Made by a program: the position numbers and the translations under genes. A stretch of 64,000 nucleotides of DNA, from contig NZ_BOOP01000031.1 in the NCBI RefSeq assembly GCF_016863295.1, positions 100,025-164,024 on the forward strand. Direction: 5' to 3'. Shown here one piece after another: positions 1 to 8,081 of the stretch. Numbering within the stretch: position 1 is the stretch's first letter; every line of letters begins with the position of its first letter. The notes beneath the pieces were generated by a model. The model saw only the letters and a program-made list of their open reading frames with translations. It was not told the DNA's origin and ran no database searches. This DNA comes from Planotetraspora phitsanulokensis. Lineage in GTDB: Bacteria; Actinomycetota; Actinomycetes; Streptosporangiales; Streptosporangiaceae.

Positions 1-172
1 GACGGCCGTCTTCCGGAGGCTCGCTCCGGTCCGCTCCAGCAGAGCGTCCCGCCCCCGCCTGCCCTGGCCCTGAGGGGTCCGTGCACCGCCTGAAGCGGTG
101 AACCCGGCCGGAAACCGAATCAGCCGTCCGGGGCGCGAGCGCGCCCTTACTCACGCATGGCCAAGGAGAATC
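1..172. other. Upstream stretch without a recognised gene
   Basis: No supported coding region or RNA gene is seen before the first gene. The sequence is GC-rich with short inverted repeats near the left edge. It presumably carries the promoter of the acyltransferase gene, but no convincing -10/-35 pair stands out. Confidence 0.4.
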
Positions 173-1276
173 GTGACGACCGTTCGGATTCACGCCGGGA
201 ACGCCCGGACCGCGCCCGGCGCCGATGCGCCCAGGCGACGGGCGCAGTGGGCGGACGTCGCCAAGGGCGCGTGCATCATCCTCGTGGTGTTGTGGCACGT
301 CATCGTCAAGGACTATCTGCAGATCAGCTGGCATGTCGGCCTGCCCGTCCCCAGTGCCTGGGGAACGCTGGGCGAGCAACTCCTGCCGCTCCGGATGCCG
401 CTGTTCTTCACCATCTCAGGGGTCTTCGCGGCGAACGCCGTAAACCGTCCGTGGCGGGTGCTGGGCAGGTCCCGGATCGCCAAATTCCTGTACTTATACG
501 CCGTCTGGCTGCTCATCCACACCGCGATCCTGGCCGCGGTCCCGAACTTCCCCACCGCCCACGCCGATTCCGTGCTCGGGCTGGTGGAACAGCTCACCAT
601 CACCCCGTCCAACCTCTGGTACCTGTACGCCCTCGCGCTCTATTTCGCGTTCGCCAAGGCCGTACGACGGGCGCCGCGGCCGGTGATCCTCGCCGCCGCC
701 GCGGCCCTGTCCGTCATCACGGCCGCCGGCGTGCTCGCCACCCCGGGCGACCGCGGTGGCTTCTACCAGAACCTGGTGTTCTTCCTCGGCGGTCTGTACT
801 TCAAGCCCTATGTCGAACGGTGGGCGGCGACCGCCACGAACCGCCGCCTGGCTCTGACCTTCGTCGTGTACGCCGCGGCGCTGGCGATCATGGCCGTGGC
901 CGGCGCCCAGCACTGGGTGGGGGTGTGGCCGGTGGTGTCCATCGCGGCGGTGGCCTTCGGCGTCACCGCCGCCGAGCGAGTGAGCAGGTGGCGGCAGGTG
1001 GGTGACGCGCTCGCCGCCCTTGGACGCCGAACGCTGCCGATCTATGTCATCCACATGCCGCTGCTCGCCCTGCTGCACCGGTTTCTCGTGGGCCCGATGT
1101 CCAGGCTGGGCGGCGACGGCCAGGCACTCGCGGTGGCGGGTTACCCGATTCTGCTGACCACCGTGGTGATCGGCCTGAGCCTGGCGATCCACCGCGGGCT
1201 CCTGGCGGCGCGCGCGACGTGGTTGTTCGAACTCCCCGGGTCGCGGCGGCGGCCGGCCGCGCCGGGGCCGACCTGA
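173..1276 (+). CDS. Acyltransferase family 3 membrane protein
   Basis: Integral-membrane acyltransferase of the acyltransferase-3 (OafA/NodX-like) family, 367 residues, expected to O-acylate a surface or secreted carbohydrate from an acyl donor. Seen in the sequence are about ten hydrophobic segments, a His in the first one (VVLWHVIVK) and the FFTISGVF motif after the second, both typical of the family. The GTG at 173 is chosen because AAGGAG lies four bases before it; the frame stays open back to a GTG at 98, but that stretch is Arg/Pro-rich and has no ribosome site. The gene stands alone and converges on the recombinase remnant eight bases downstream. The acceptor cannot be told from sequence. 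Confidence 0.85.
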   Translation: MTTVRIHAGNARTAPGADAPRRRAQWADVAKGACIILVVLWHVIVKDYLQISWHVGLPVPSAWGTLGEQLLPLRMPLFFTISGVFAANAVNRPWRVLGRSRIAKFLYLYAVWLLIHTAILAAVPNFPTAHADSVLGLVEQLTITPSNLWYLYALALYFAFAKAVRRAPRPVILAAAAALSVITAAGVLATPGDRGGFYQNLVFFLGGLYFKPYVERWAATATNRRLALTFVVYAAALAIMAVAGAQHWVGVWPVVSIAAVAFGVTAAERVSRWRQVGDALAALGRRTLPIYVIHMPLLALLHRFLVGPMSRLGGDGQALAVAGYPILLTTVVIGLSLAIHRGLLAARATWLFELPGSRRRPAAPGPT

Positions 1277-1284
1277 GCGCGCGT

Positions 1285-2094
1285 CTACGCCGACGCGCCG
1301 GCCGCCCTGAGCCGCCGCAGGGTCCAGCCGCGTCCCGCCGGGTCGAGATGCCTGGTGGCCGCCGCGAAGAGCTCGGCCGCCTGGCGGTAGGACAGCCGCC
1401 CCCGCCCGGTGACGGGGCAGCGGTCGCGGGCCGCCGTGCTCGCCGCCGCCCGCCGGCTCGCCAGGAACACTGGCCCCGTCGTACGGCCGGCCAGCAGCAG
1501 GGGCAGCAGGCGGCCCGAACCGGCTCGCCAGCGGATGCCCGGCTCTCCGCGCACCCGTCGTCTGATCAGGTCGAGGTCGTCGGCGTTCAGCGCGAGCACA
1601 CGCTCGATGGGGGCCGTCGTCTCGTACAGCAGGCGCCAGCAGGTCTGCTCGCGGAGCGGCGCGGGGAGGGCGAAGACCTCCGTCACCTGCCCCGGCGTCA
1701 GCGTGGAGGGCGCGGACGACGGCGTGGCGGGCGGGCGTAGCCCGTCAAGCGGGTCCGCGTCGATCCAGCCCCGCATCCGCCACCAGGAGATCGCCCCGCG
1801 GAGGATGGACAACTCCCTGCTGACGGTGCGCGGGTCGGCCGTTGCGGCCCGCCGTGCGAGGGCGTCCTCCAGCCGCTCCGCGGCGCCGGAGGCGTCGAGC
1901 AGGGCCATCGGCACGATCGGCGCGGCGGCGCCCCGGCGTCCCTTCCCGTCCGGCGGCGTCCTCGCGACGAGCGCCCACGCCCACGTGGCCAGGGCGATGC
2001 GATAGACGCGGCGGGACGCCTCGCTCAGGCGTAGGGCCGCGAGGTAGTGCTCGACCGCCACCGCGTATTCGACGGGAGCCGGGGGCGACGTCAT
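1285..2094 (-). CDS. Tyrosine recombinase-like protein lacking its catalytic C-terminus (probable remnant)
   Basis: 269 residues matching the N-terminal and central parts of actinobacterial site-specific integrases: a SAM-like core-binding region (about 10-120) with the SRELSILRGAISWWRMRGW segment, followed by the start of the catalytic domain. The first catalytic Arg expected in the ARxxEVL motif is replaced (TAPIERVLALN). The reading frame stops right after GWTLRRLRAAGASA, where relatives carry LRHSALTH and, further on, the Arg and nucleophilic Tyr. The protein therefore lacks the catalytic tetrad and should be inactive. No phage genes or att repeats are seen nearby. It may be a relic of an integrated element or a DNA-binding protein derived from one. 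Confidence 0.75.
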   Translation of the reverse strand: MTSPPAPVEYAVAVEHYLAALRLSEASRRVYRIALATWAWALVARTPPDGKGRRGAAAPIVPMALLDASGAAERLEDALARRAATADPRTVSRELSILRGAISWWRMRGWIDADPLDGLRPPATPSSAPSTLTPGQVTEVFALPAPLREQTCWRLLYETTAPIERVLALNADDLDLIRRRVRGEPGIRWRAGSGRLLPLLLAGRTTGPVFLASRRAAASTAARDRCPVTGRGRLSYRQAAELFAAATRHLDPAGRGWTLRRLRAAGASA

Positions 2095-2263
2095 GCGTGG
2101 CTCTTTCCGCAGTAAATGACCGGATCGGGAGTGCGCATGGGGAGTCTAACCCGGCAGCTCCAAGCGGCTGCCCGGCCGTTCTCGGCCCTATGCAGTAAAG
2201 GGACTCAACCTTGTTGAGCCGCAATCTTGAAGGATCGCCCGTGACCCCGCAGGGTGAGGAGGC

Positions 2264-3493
2264 ATGGCGAGGACACGGCTGCCGGCCGCACTGGCGCATC
2301 ACGACCTGAGGCTGTTCTTCATCGGGGAGTCGGCGTCGTTGCTGGGCTCGTCGATGGCGACGGTCGCGGTGACCTTCGCCGTGCTCGACGGAGGAGGGAT
2401 CGAGGCCGACCTCGGCTTCGTGATGGCGGCGCGGATCGTCCCCATGGTGGTCCTGATGCTCGTGGGCGGCGCGGTCGCCGACCGGTTCGGGCCCCGCCGG
2501 GTCATGGTCGTCTCCGACGTGCTGCGCTGCGCCGTGCAGGCCGTGCTGGCCGTCTTGCTGCTGACAGGACGGCCCGCCGTCTGGACGTTCGTGGTGCTGC
2601 TTGCGATGTGGGGAGCGGGCGAGTCGTTCTACGCCCCCGCGCGGGGTGCGCTCATCCCGGAGATCGCGGCCTCGGGCGAGCCGTACGAAGACAAGCTGCG
2701 TGACGCCAACGCGCTGGCCGGTATGGCCGGGTCACTGGCGTCCGTCGCGGGGCCGGCGCTCGCCGGGCTCGCCGTGGCGACGGCCGGCTCCGGCGTGGTC
2801 GTCGCGGTCGACGCGCTCACGTATGTGGTCAGCGCCGTGGCTCTCCTCACCCTGCGCGTCCAGGAGCGACCCTCGCGGGCGGCGGGCCCCGGGGGAGGGG
2901 CCGCGGCGTTGCTCGAAGGCTGGGCGCAGTTCCGGTCGAGGACCTGGCTGTGGGTGACGACGTTGCAGTTCACGCTGTTCAACCTGCTCGTATGGGCGCC
3001 GTTCCTCGTGCTCGGACCGGTCGTGGCGCACGAGCGTCTCGGCGGTGCCCGCGACTGGGGGGTGATCATGGCGTTCTACGGCTCGGGCGCGGTCGTGGGC
3101 GGCCTGGCGTCGCTGGGCGGCCGCACCCCGCGCCGGCCGCTCGTCGTCGCGACGGTCGCCACGGCGGGCTGGGCCCTACCCTCGGGCGCCATCGCCGCGG
3201 GCCTCCCGGTGCTGCCCGTGGCCGGGGCCGCGTTCGTGGCCGGGATCGGCTCGGCGGTCTGCGGGATGCTCTACGCGACCACCAACCAGCGGCACGTGCC
3301 GGCCGAGGTCATGGCCCGGATCACCTCCCTCACCACCGTGGGGGCGTTCGCCCTCGGGCCGCTCGGCCTGGCCCTGGCCGGTCCGGTGGCCGCCCTGGCC
3401 GGGACCACGGCCGTGCTGGGATTCGGGGCGATCTGGCAGATCACCACCGGCCTGGCCGTGCTCGCCGTACCGGACGTGCGGAGGCTCGGGTGA
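2264..3493 (+). CDS. MFS transporter (drug/siderophore exporter type)
   Basis: Major facilitator superfamily permease of 409 residues with about twelve hydrophobic segments. The loop between segments 2 and 3 carries the family signature (GGAVADRFGPRRVMV). The overall pattern, including the HHDLRLFFIGESASLLGSS start, resembles the EntS/MFS_3 exporters of actinomycetes, which expel drugs, siderophores or related compounds by proton antiport. A GGGTGAGGAGG stretch lies immediately before the ATG. The gene is divergent from the recombinase remnant with about 170 bases between them and converges on the aldo/keto reductase gene. The substrate is unknown. Confidence 0.88.
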   Translation: MARTRLPAALAHHDLRLFFIGESASLLGSSMATVAVTFAVLDGGGIEADLGFVMAARIVPMVVLMLVGGAVADRFGPRRVMVVSDVLRCAVQAVLAVLLLTGRPAVWTFVVLLAMWGAGESFYAPARGALIPEIAASGEPYEDKLRDANALAGMAGSLASVAGPALAGLAVATAGSGVVVAVDALTYVVSAVALLTLRVQERPSRAAGPGGGAAALLEGWAQFRSRTWLWVTTLQFTLFNLLVWAPFLVLGPVVAHERLGGARDWGVIMAFYGSGAVVGGLASLGGRTPRRPLVVATVATAGWALPSGAIAAGLPVLPVAGAAFVAGIGSAVCGMLYATTNQRHVPAEVMARITSLTTVGAFALGPLGLALAGPVAALAGTTAVLGFGAIWQITTGLAVLAVPDVRRLG

Positions 3494-3523
3494 GCGCGCG
3501 CCCACACCCGTCGTCCCGGACCG

Positions 3524-4501
3524 TCAGAAGCCCTCCGGCGCGTGGGGCACGTAGTGCTCCCCGAGCCGCTCGAGTTCGCCGGCGTCGAGCCGCAGGTCGA
3601 CCGAGGCGATCGCGTCGGTGAGATGCTCGATCTTCGTCACGCCGACGATCGGCGCGGTGACCGCCGGCTGATGGTGCAGCCAGGCGAGGGCGACCTGGGC
3701 GCGGGTGACTCCCCGCTCCGCGGCGATTGCGCCGACGGTCTCGGCGATCCTCCGGTCGGACTCCTCCGCCTGCTGGTAGAGCCTGCTGCCGAACGCGTCG
3801 GTCTCGCTCCGCCGGGTGGTGGCGTCCCAGTCGCGGGTGAGGCGCCCGCGCGCCAGCGGGCTCCACGGCAGCACCCCGACGCCCTGGTCGAGGCAGAACG
3901 GAAGCATCTCCCGCTCCTCCTCCCGCATGAGCAGGTTGTACTGGTCCTGCATCGACACGAAGCGGGTCCAGCCGTTGAGATCGGCGGTGTACTGCGCCTG
4001 GGCGAACTGCCAGGCCCACATGGACGAGGCGCCGATGTAGCGGACCTTTCCCGCCCGGACGAGATCGTGGAGCGCCTCCATCGTCTCCTCGATCGGCACG
4101 TTCGGGTCGTGCCGGTGGATCTGGTAGAGGTCGATGTAGTCCGTGTTCAGCCGCCGCAGGCTCTCATCGGCCTGGGTGAGGATCGCGGCGCGCGACAGGC
4201 CGCCTCCGTTCGGCCCGGGACCCATCCGGCCGTGGACCTTCGTGGCGATGACCACCTCGTCGCGCTTGGCGAACTCGCCCACGAGCCTCCCGGTGATCTC
4301 CTCGCTGGTTCCGGCCGAGTAGACGTTGGCGGTGTCGAAGGTGGTGATGCCGGCCTCGACCGCCTGCCGGATGAGCGGCCTGGCCTGGTCGAGGTCGAGC
4401 GACCAGGCATGGGTGCCCCGATTCGGGTCGCCGAAGCTCATGCACCCCAGCACCACCTTCGAGACCTCGAGCCCGGAGGTGCCCAGACGCGCGTATTCCA
4501 C
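3524..4501 (-). CDS. Aldo/keto reductase
   Basis: NADPH-dependent aldo/keto reductase of the (beta/alpha)8 barrel family, about 325 residues, reducing an aldehyde or ketone of unknown identity in the cytoplasm. The catalytic tetrad is visible: Asp and Tyr in FDTANVYSAG, Lys in VIATKVHG and His in YQIHRHD. The C-terminal cofactor region (PIVGVTKIEHL) is complete. The GTG at 4501 is preferred because GGGAG sits five bases before it and the protein then begins EYARLGTSGLEVS, as relatives do; an ATG twelve bases upstream (4513) has no ribosome site. The gene is single and convergent with the MFS gene, with 30 bases between stops. Confidence 0.92.
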   Translation of the reverse strand: MEYARLGTSGLEVSKVVLGCMSFGDPNRGTHAWSLDLDQARPLIRQAVEAGITTFDTANVYSAGTSEEITGRLVGEFAKRDEVVIATKVHGRMGPGPNGGGLSRAAILTQADESLRRLNTDYIDLYQIHRHDPNVPIEETMEALHDLVRAGKVRYIGASSMWAWQFAQAQYTADLNGWTRFVSMQDQYNLLMREEEREMLPFCLDQGVGVLPWSPLARGRLTRDWDATTRRSETDAFGSRLYQQAEESDRRIAETVGAIAAERGVTRAQVALAWLHHQPAVTAPIVGVTKIEHLTDAIASVDLRLDAGELERLGEHYVPHAPEGF

Positions 4502-4563
4502 AAGTGCTCCCATCTCGATGCCCTACTCGATCAGAATAGGCAGGCGTAGAACGGTGGAACGGG

Positions 4564-4771
4564 GTGGCTGTCGACTGGGCGGCCGGACGCTCGTTCGTCC
4601 TGGTCGACGATGAGACCGGTACCGATCCCGTGTTCTGGGGGATGCGGCCGAAGGGGGCATGCCGATCACGTCGCCGCCGTGCCGACTCCTCCGGAGGGCT
4701 ACGTGCCGGAACCGCACACCGGCGGGCCCGAGGTCGTCCAGCCACGCGCCGACTATGACGACGACGAATGA
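4564..4771 (+). pseudogene. Possible frameshifted small-gene remnant
   Basis: The stretch shows coding-like GC3 in two successive frames. One frame reads MAVDWAAGRSFVLVDDETG and runs on to about 4645; a second frame from about 4655 ends EPHTGGPEVVQPRADYDDDE before a stop at 4769-4771. A single frameshift near 4645-4655 would join them into about 68 residues. No family is recognised and there is no clear ribosome site. It lies in the gap between the aldo/keto reductase and the GTPase operon. This is weakly supported and could be chance. Confidence 0.2.
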
Positions 4772-4847
4772 GGAGTGGGATCGCCTCGGTATGCGGTGCC
4801 CAGGTTCGCCGCGCTCGACGAGCAAAGGCTCAGCGACGATCTGAGCG

Positions 4848-5228
4848 TCATCGTGTCTGGCCGCTCGTCGAGGTGACGGGTGTGGCTCGGCCGGGTTCCC
4901 GGTGCGCGCCCCACGCCAGGATGCCCGCGGCCAACAGCGCCAGGAGGAGCAGGAGCGTCCCGAGTCGCAGGCAGATTGTGGCACGCCTGCCCCGATCGGG
5001 GGCGAATGCCCGGTAACTGTCGAGCCGCGACTGCACCCCTGCCCACAGAAGCACGATTCCTGTGACCAGCATCGCACCGGTGGTGGTGACCGCGACGGCG
5101 TCTGGGCCGGTGCCACCCGCCGTGAGCAGCACTGAGACCACGGCGTTCCCCAGCCCGAGGAGTACTGAGATCACCTGGAGAAGATCGGCGGACCGCCCGG
5201 TCGCCTCCCAGAAGGAGCGTTGCGCCAT
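4848..5228 (-). CDS. Small membrane protein, third gene of the GTPase operon
   Basis: 126 residues with three predicted membrane segments: LLQVISVLLGLGNAVVSVLL, a second around GAMLVTGIVLLWAGV, and a Leu-rich one near the C-terminus (LRLGTLLLLLALLAAGILAW). A basic stretch (RAFAPDRGRRATICLR) separates the second and third. No family is recognised. The ATG at 5228 lies eight bases after the stop of the preceding gene, so translation is probably coupled. Its partnership with the GTPase and the other membrane protein suggests a membrane-bound complex, but no catalytic motif is visible and no function is assigned. Confidence 0.7.
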   Translation of the reverse strand: MAQRSFWEATGRSADLLQVISVLLGLGNAVVSVLLTAGGTGPDAVAVTTTGAMLVTGIVLLWAGVQSRLDSYRAFAPDRGRRATICLRLGTLLLLLALLAAGILAWGAHREPGRATPVTSTSGQTR

Positions 5229-5236
5229 TGGGCCGC

Positions 5237-5689
5237 TCACCGGTCCAGGGGAAGCCGGCCGAAGCGCATCTCCACCATCTGCGCCATCTCCCGGCTCCAC
5301 CGCTCGGTCTCCACCAGTGCCCCGATTCGGGGCCGGAGCATCTCCGTGGCCTCCGCGAACCGCCGCCGGTCTCGGTCCAGCCGCCGCCGCGCCGGGCGCA
5401 GCAGCCAGCGCCACGCGGCCAGGGCCCAGGCGCACGCGAACGCCACGACAGTCAGGAGCCAGGCGAAGACCGTCTGGCCGTGAGCCGCGACGGTCGCGTC
5501 GCCGGAGATGTACAGGCCCAGCCCGCCGAGGACGGCGATCGCCAGCAGCAGGGGTATCCAGGACAGGAATTTCGCGACGTCGTGCCGGAACGTGTGCGTG
5601 TCGATTTGAGCGCGCAGGCTCTCCAGCCATTCCAGGTCGCGTATGAACGCCTCTGTGCCCGGTCCGGGCGCCCGCCCTCCGCCGGTCAC
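5237..5689 (-). CDS. Two-helix membrane protein, second gene of the GTPase operon
   Basis: 150 residues. A charged N-terminal helix (about 15-40, with FIRDLEWLESL) is followed by two membrane segments (about 42-62, LSWIPLLLAIAVLGGLGLYI, and about 72-95, FAWLLTVVAFACAWALAAW). A basic, heptad-rich cytoplasmic tail (about 98-150, including RPARRRLDRDRRRFAEATEM) looks like a coiled coil. The GTG start overlaps the stop of the GTPase gene by four bases (GTGA), a hallmark of translational coupling. It most likely anchors the GTPase at the membrane. No known family is recognised. Confidence 0.75.
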   Translation of the reverse strand: MTGGGRAPGPGTEAFIRDLEWLESLRAQIDTHTFRHDVAKFLSWIPLLLAIAVLGGLGLYISGDATVAAHGQTVFAWLLTVVAFACAWALAAWRWLLRPARRRLDRDRRRFAEATEMLRPRIGALVETERWSREMAQMVEMRFGRLPLDR

Positions 5690-6576
5690 AGCCGCTCACC
5701 CAGCACGGACAGGAAGTGGCGGGACAGCGACCGGGAATCCGCCTGGTCCATCTTCGGCCGCGCGGTCAGCTCGGTTCCGAAGGCGTAGTTCTCCAGCATG
5801 CAGGAGAAGGGAACGACGTCGACCCGCAACTTCTGCTTCCCGACCTGGCTGGTCAGCGCCTCGAGTATGTCGGTGAACTGGTGCGACAACTTGGCGATGT
5901 CCGCGTCGGAGGACTCGGCGCCGCCGGGAATGTAGTGGTCGCGGGCTTCGCCGATCCGGTCCCAGTACAGGTCGGTCTTGGTCACCGCCAGGATCAGCCA
6001 GACCGGCCCGTCCGACCGGTGCCACGCGTTGCCGAGCAGCCGGCAGACGCGGGCGAACGTCCGGTTCTCGTCGCCCAACTTGCGGCGGCGCAACGCGGCG
6101 AGGTCTATCCGGCCGCCCGCCTCCCGGGTCTGGGCGGCGAATTCGATCGCCTCCTTCTCCCAGAACCTGTCGTAGCCGAAGGCGACCGTGTAGACGACCC
6201 CGGACGGGTAGAACCCGTCGCTGAGCAGCCGGTCCAGTTCGACGTCCCGCTCGTAGCTGGCCTGGCCGGGCGGGACGTGCAGATGGATCCTCCGGGTGCC
6301 CCGGGGCGTGGTGACGTCCAGCCGATGCAACTCGGCCTCCTCGCTGCGCCTGGGCGGGTCGGCGCCGCTCGGGTCATGGCGGGTCAGCGCCTTGACCATG
6401 CAGGACTTTCCGGATCCGCCCGCGCCCGCCAGCATCACGGCCGCGTCAGGCGCACGCAGCCGGGACATGAGGGGCGCGGAGCGGACGGTCACCGAGTCGG
6501 GCGGTTGCTGTACCACAGCGTCGACCGCCCGGTCCCATCCGGCGCGGACGTCATCCCAGGACCGCAATCTGCTCAT
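5686..6576 (-). CDS. P-loop GTPase-like protein, first gene of a three-gene membrane operon
   Basis: 296-residue P-loop NTPase that looks like a GTPase. Walker A is GAGGSGKS (51-58), a PPGQ element (102-105) sits where the G3 DxxG motif is expected, and TKTD (199-202) matches the NKxD guanine-specificity motif. There is no signal peptide or membrane segment, so it should be cytoplasmic. GGAGAG lies five bases before the ATG. It heads an operon with two small membrane proteins, one overlapping its stop by four bases. The motif set is reminiscent of GTPases found in bacterial conflict or stress modules, but no effector domain is seen. The function is unknown; the NTPase assignment is firm, GTP specificity probable. 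Confidence 0.8.
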   Translation of the reverse strand: MSRLRSWDDVRAGWDRAVDAVVQQPPDSVTVRSAPLMSRLRAPDAAVMLAGAGGSGKSCMVKALTRHDPSGADPPRRSEEAELHRLDVTTPRGTRRIHLHVPPGQASYERDVELDRLLSDGFYPSGVVYTVAFGYDRFWEKEAIEFAAQTREAGGRIDLAALRRRKLGDENRTFARVCRLLGNAWHRSDGPVWLILAVTKTDLYWDRIGEARDHYIPGGAESSDADIAKLSHQFTDILEALTSQVGKQKLRVDVVPFSCMLENYAFGTELTARPKMDQADSRSLSRHFLSVLGERL

Positions 6577-6814
6577 GCGTTCTCTCCGCCCCGCAAGCTC
6601 TGCTCAGCAAAGCAGACCGCATACGGACGGACACGGCATTCCTTCAACTTCGGGATCAAGTTGTTAAGGTGCGGGCGCGCCCGAAGATTTCCGGGCAAGC
6701 GCGTTCACCCAGTCCCACCGCCGGCGAGCCCGTCAGCACCAGGACGGCGGCGACAGCCACCCACCGCCACACCCATGCCCGGGATGCCGGCCGAGCCTGA
6801 AGATCGATATCCGA

Positions 6815-7786
6815 TCATGCGCCTCGCGCGTGCTCCACGCGTTCGAGGCGGGCGAGCCGGGCCGGCGTCGGCCACCGCACGTCGTGGACGAGATCGAGCT
6901 TCTCGAAGATCCAGATGAGCCGGGCCGAAATGTCGATCTGGCCGGGCCGTACACCGTGCCGGGCACACGTCGGGTCGGCGTGGTGCAGGTTGTGCCATGA
7001 CTCGCCCATGCTCAGGATCGCCAGTGGCCAGAAGTTCGCCGACTTGTCCCGCGTGGTGAACGGCCGGTCGCCGATCATGTGGCAGATCGAGTTGACCGAC
7101 CAGGTGACGTGGTGGAGCAACGCGATCCGGACCAGGCCGGCCCAGAAGAAGGCGGTCACCGCCCCCCACCACGACCAGGTGAGCAGGCCACCGAGGACGG
7201 CCGGAAGGATCATCGTGGCGGCGGTCAACGGACCGAACAGCCGGTGGACCAGGCGAATGTCCCGGTCGGAGAGCAGGTCGGGGATGAACCGCCGCTGGTT
7301 GGTCAGGTCACGGTCGAGTACCCAGCCCAGGTGGGCGTGCCAGAAGCCGCGCGCCAACGCTGCCGGAGAGGTGCCGAACAGCCATGGTGAGTGCGGGTCG
7401 CCCTCCTTGTCGGAGAAGGCGTGGTGACGGCGGTGGTCGGCGACCCAGTGCAGGATCGGGCCCTGAACCGCCATGCTGCCGACCACCGCCAGCGCGACCC
7501 GGAGGCTGCGGCGGGACTTGAAGGCGCCATGGGTGAAATAGCGGTGGAAGCCGACCGTCACGCCGAGGCACGTCACCGTGTAGAAGAACGCGGCGAGGAT
7601 GACGTCGACCCAGCCGAGCCCCCATCCCCAGGCGACCGGCACGGCCACCAGCACCGCCAGCAGCGGCACCGCGACGAAGAGGTAGACCGCCACATGTGCT
7701 GGAAGCGGACGCCTGCCGTCGAGGATCGGTTTCGGACCGGGCACGGTCCCCTCTGCCGACATTGGCTGGGCAACGACATCGGCCAT
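6815..7786 (-). CDS. Membrane fatty-acyl desaturase (acyl-CoA delta-9 type)
   Basis: 323-residue membrane di-iron desaturase that inserts a double bond into acyl-CoA or lipid acyl chains, adjusting membrane fluidity. The three iron-binding His boxes are complete: HRYFTH, HRRHH and HNLHH. Four hydrophobic stretches are arranged as in stearoyl-CoA desaturases. The ATG at 7786 has AAGGTG five bases before it; a later Met (residue 9) is a possible alternative. It is transcribed toward the GTPase operon but separated from it by about 240 bases, so it is probably its own unit. No ferredoxin or reductase gene lies beside it, so electrons must come from elsewhere. Confidence 0.93.
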   Translation of the reverse strand: MADVVAQPMSAEGTVPGPKPILDGRRPLPAHVAVYLFVAVPLLAVLVAVPVAWGWGLGWVDVILAAFFYTVTCLGVTVGFHRYFTHGAFKSRRSLRVALAVVGSMAVQGPILHWVADHRRHHAFSDKEGDPHSPWLFGTSPAALARGFWHAHLGWVLDRDLTNQRRFIPDLLSDRDIRLVHRLFGPLTAATMILPAVLGGLLTWSWWGAVTAFFWAGLVRIALLHHVTWSVNSICHMIGDRPFTTRDKSANFWPLAILSMGESWHNLHHADPTCARHGVRPGQIDISARLIWIFEKLDLVHDVRWPTPARLARLERVEHARGA

Positions 7787-8040
7787 CAGGTCACCTTTGC
7801 TCCGCAGTGTTAGGCAGACCTTAGCCCGCCGGAGCGTCCGGGACTCCGCTGTCTGGCGAACCGTGGTGGGTCAGCACATGAACGCGCCGTACGGCGAGAT
7901 CTCTGGACGGAGGCTGCGAACCTGCGCACGCCCGGAGGAAGCCGTCGTCACCACTCAGCGAGCAGTGTCGACGAGAGCCGGGGACGCCGCCAGAAACCGG
8001 CCCCCTCGCTCGAAGAGGAAGACCGGTTTCGGCGGGGAGA

Positions 8041-8069
8041 GCGCGGTCCGGCTCGGGGCCGGACCGCGC
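8041..8069 (-). terminator. Hairpin after the subtilase gene
   Basis: A perfect 12-bp stem (GCGCGGTCCGGC at 8041-8052 with its complement at 8058-8069) and a TCGGG loop lies 12 bases beyond the subtilase stop. There is no good T-run, which is usual for actinomycete terminators. Confidence 0.6.
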
Positions 8070-8081
8070 CGCCGTGAGACG

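Noticed and set aside
7809..7824. IdeR/DmdR iron-box-like TTAGGCAGACCTTAG before the desaturase gene
   Set aside because: It matches only part of the iron-box consensus and is not a true palindrome, although the desaturase is an iron enzyme.
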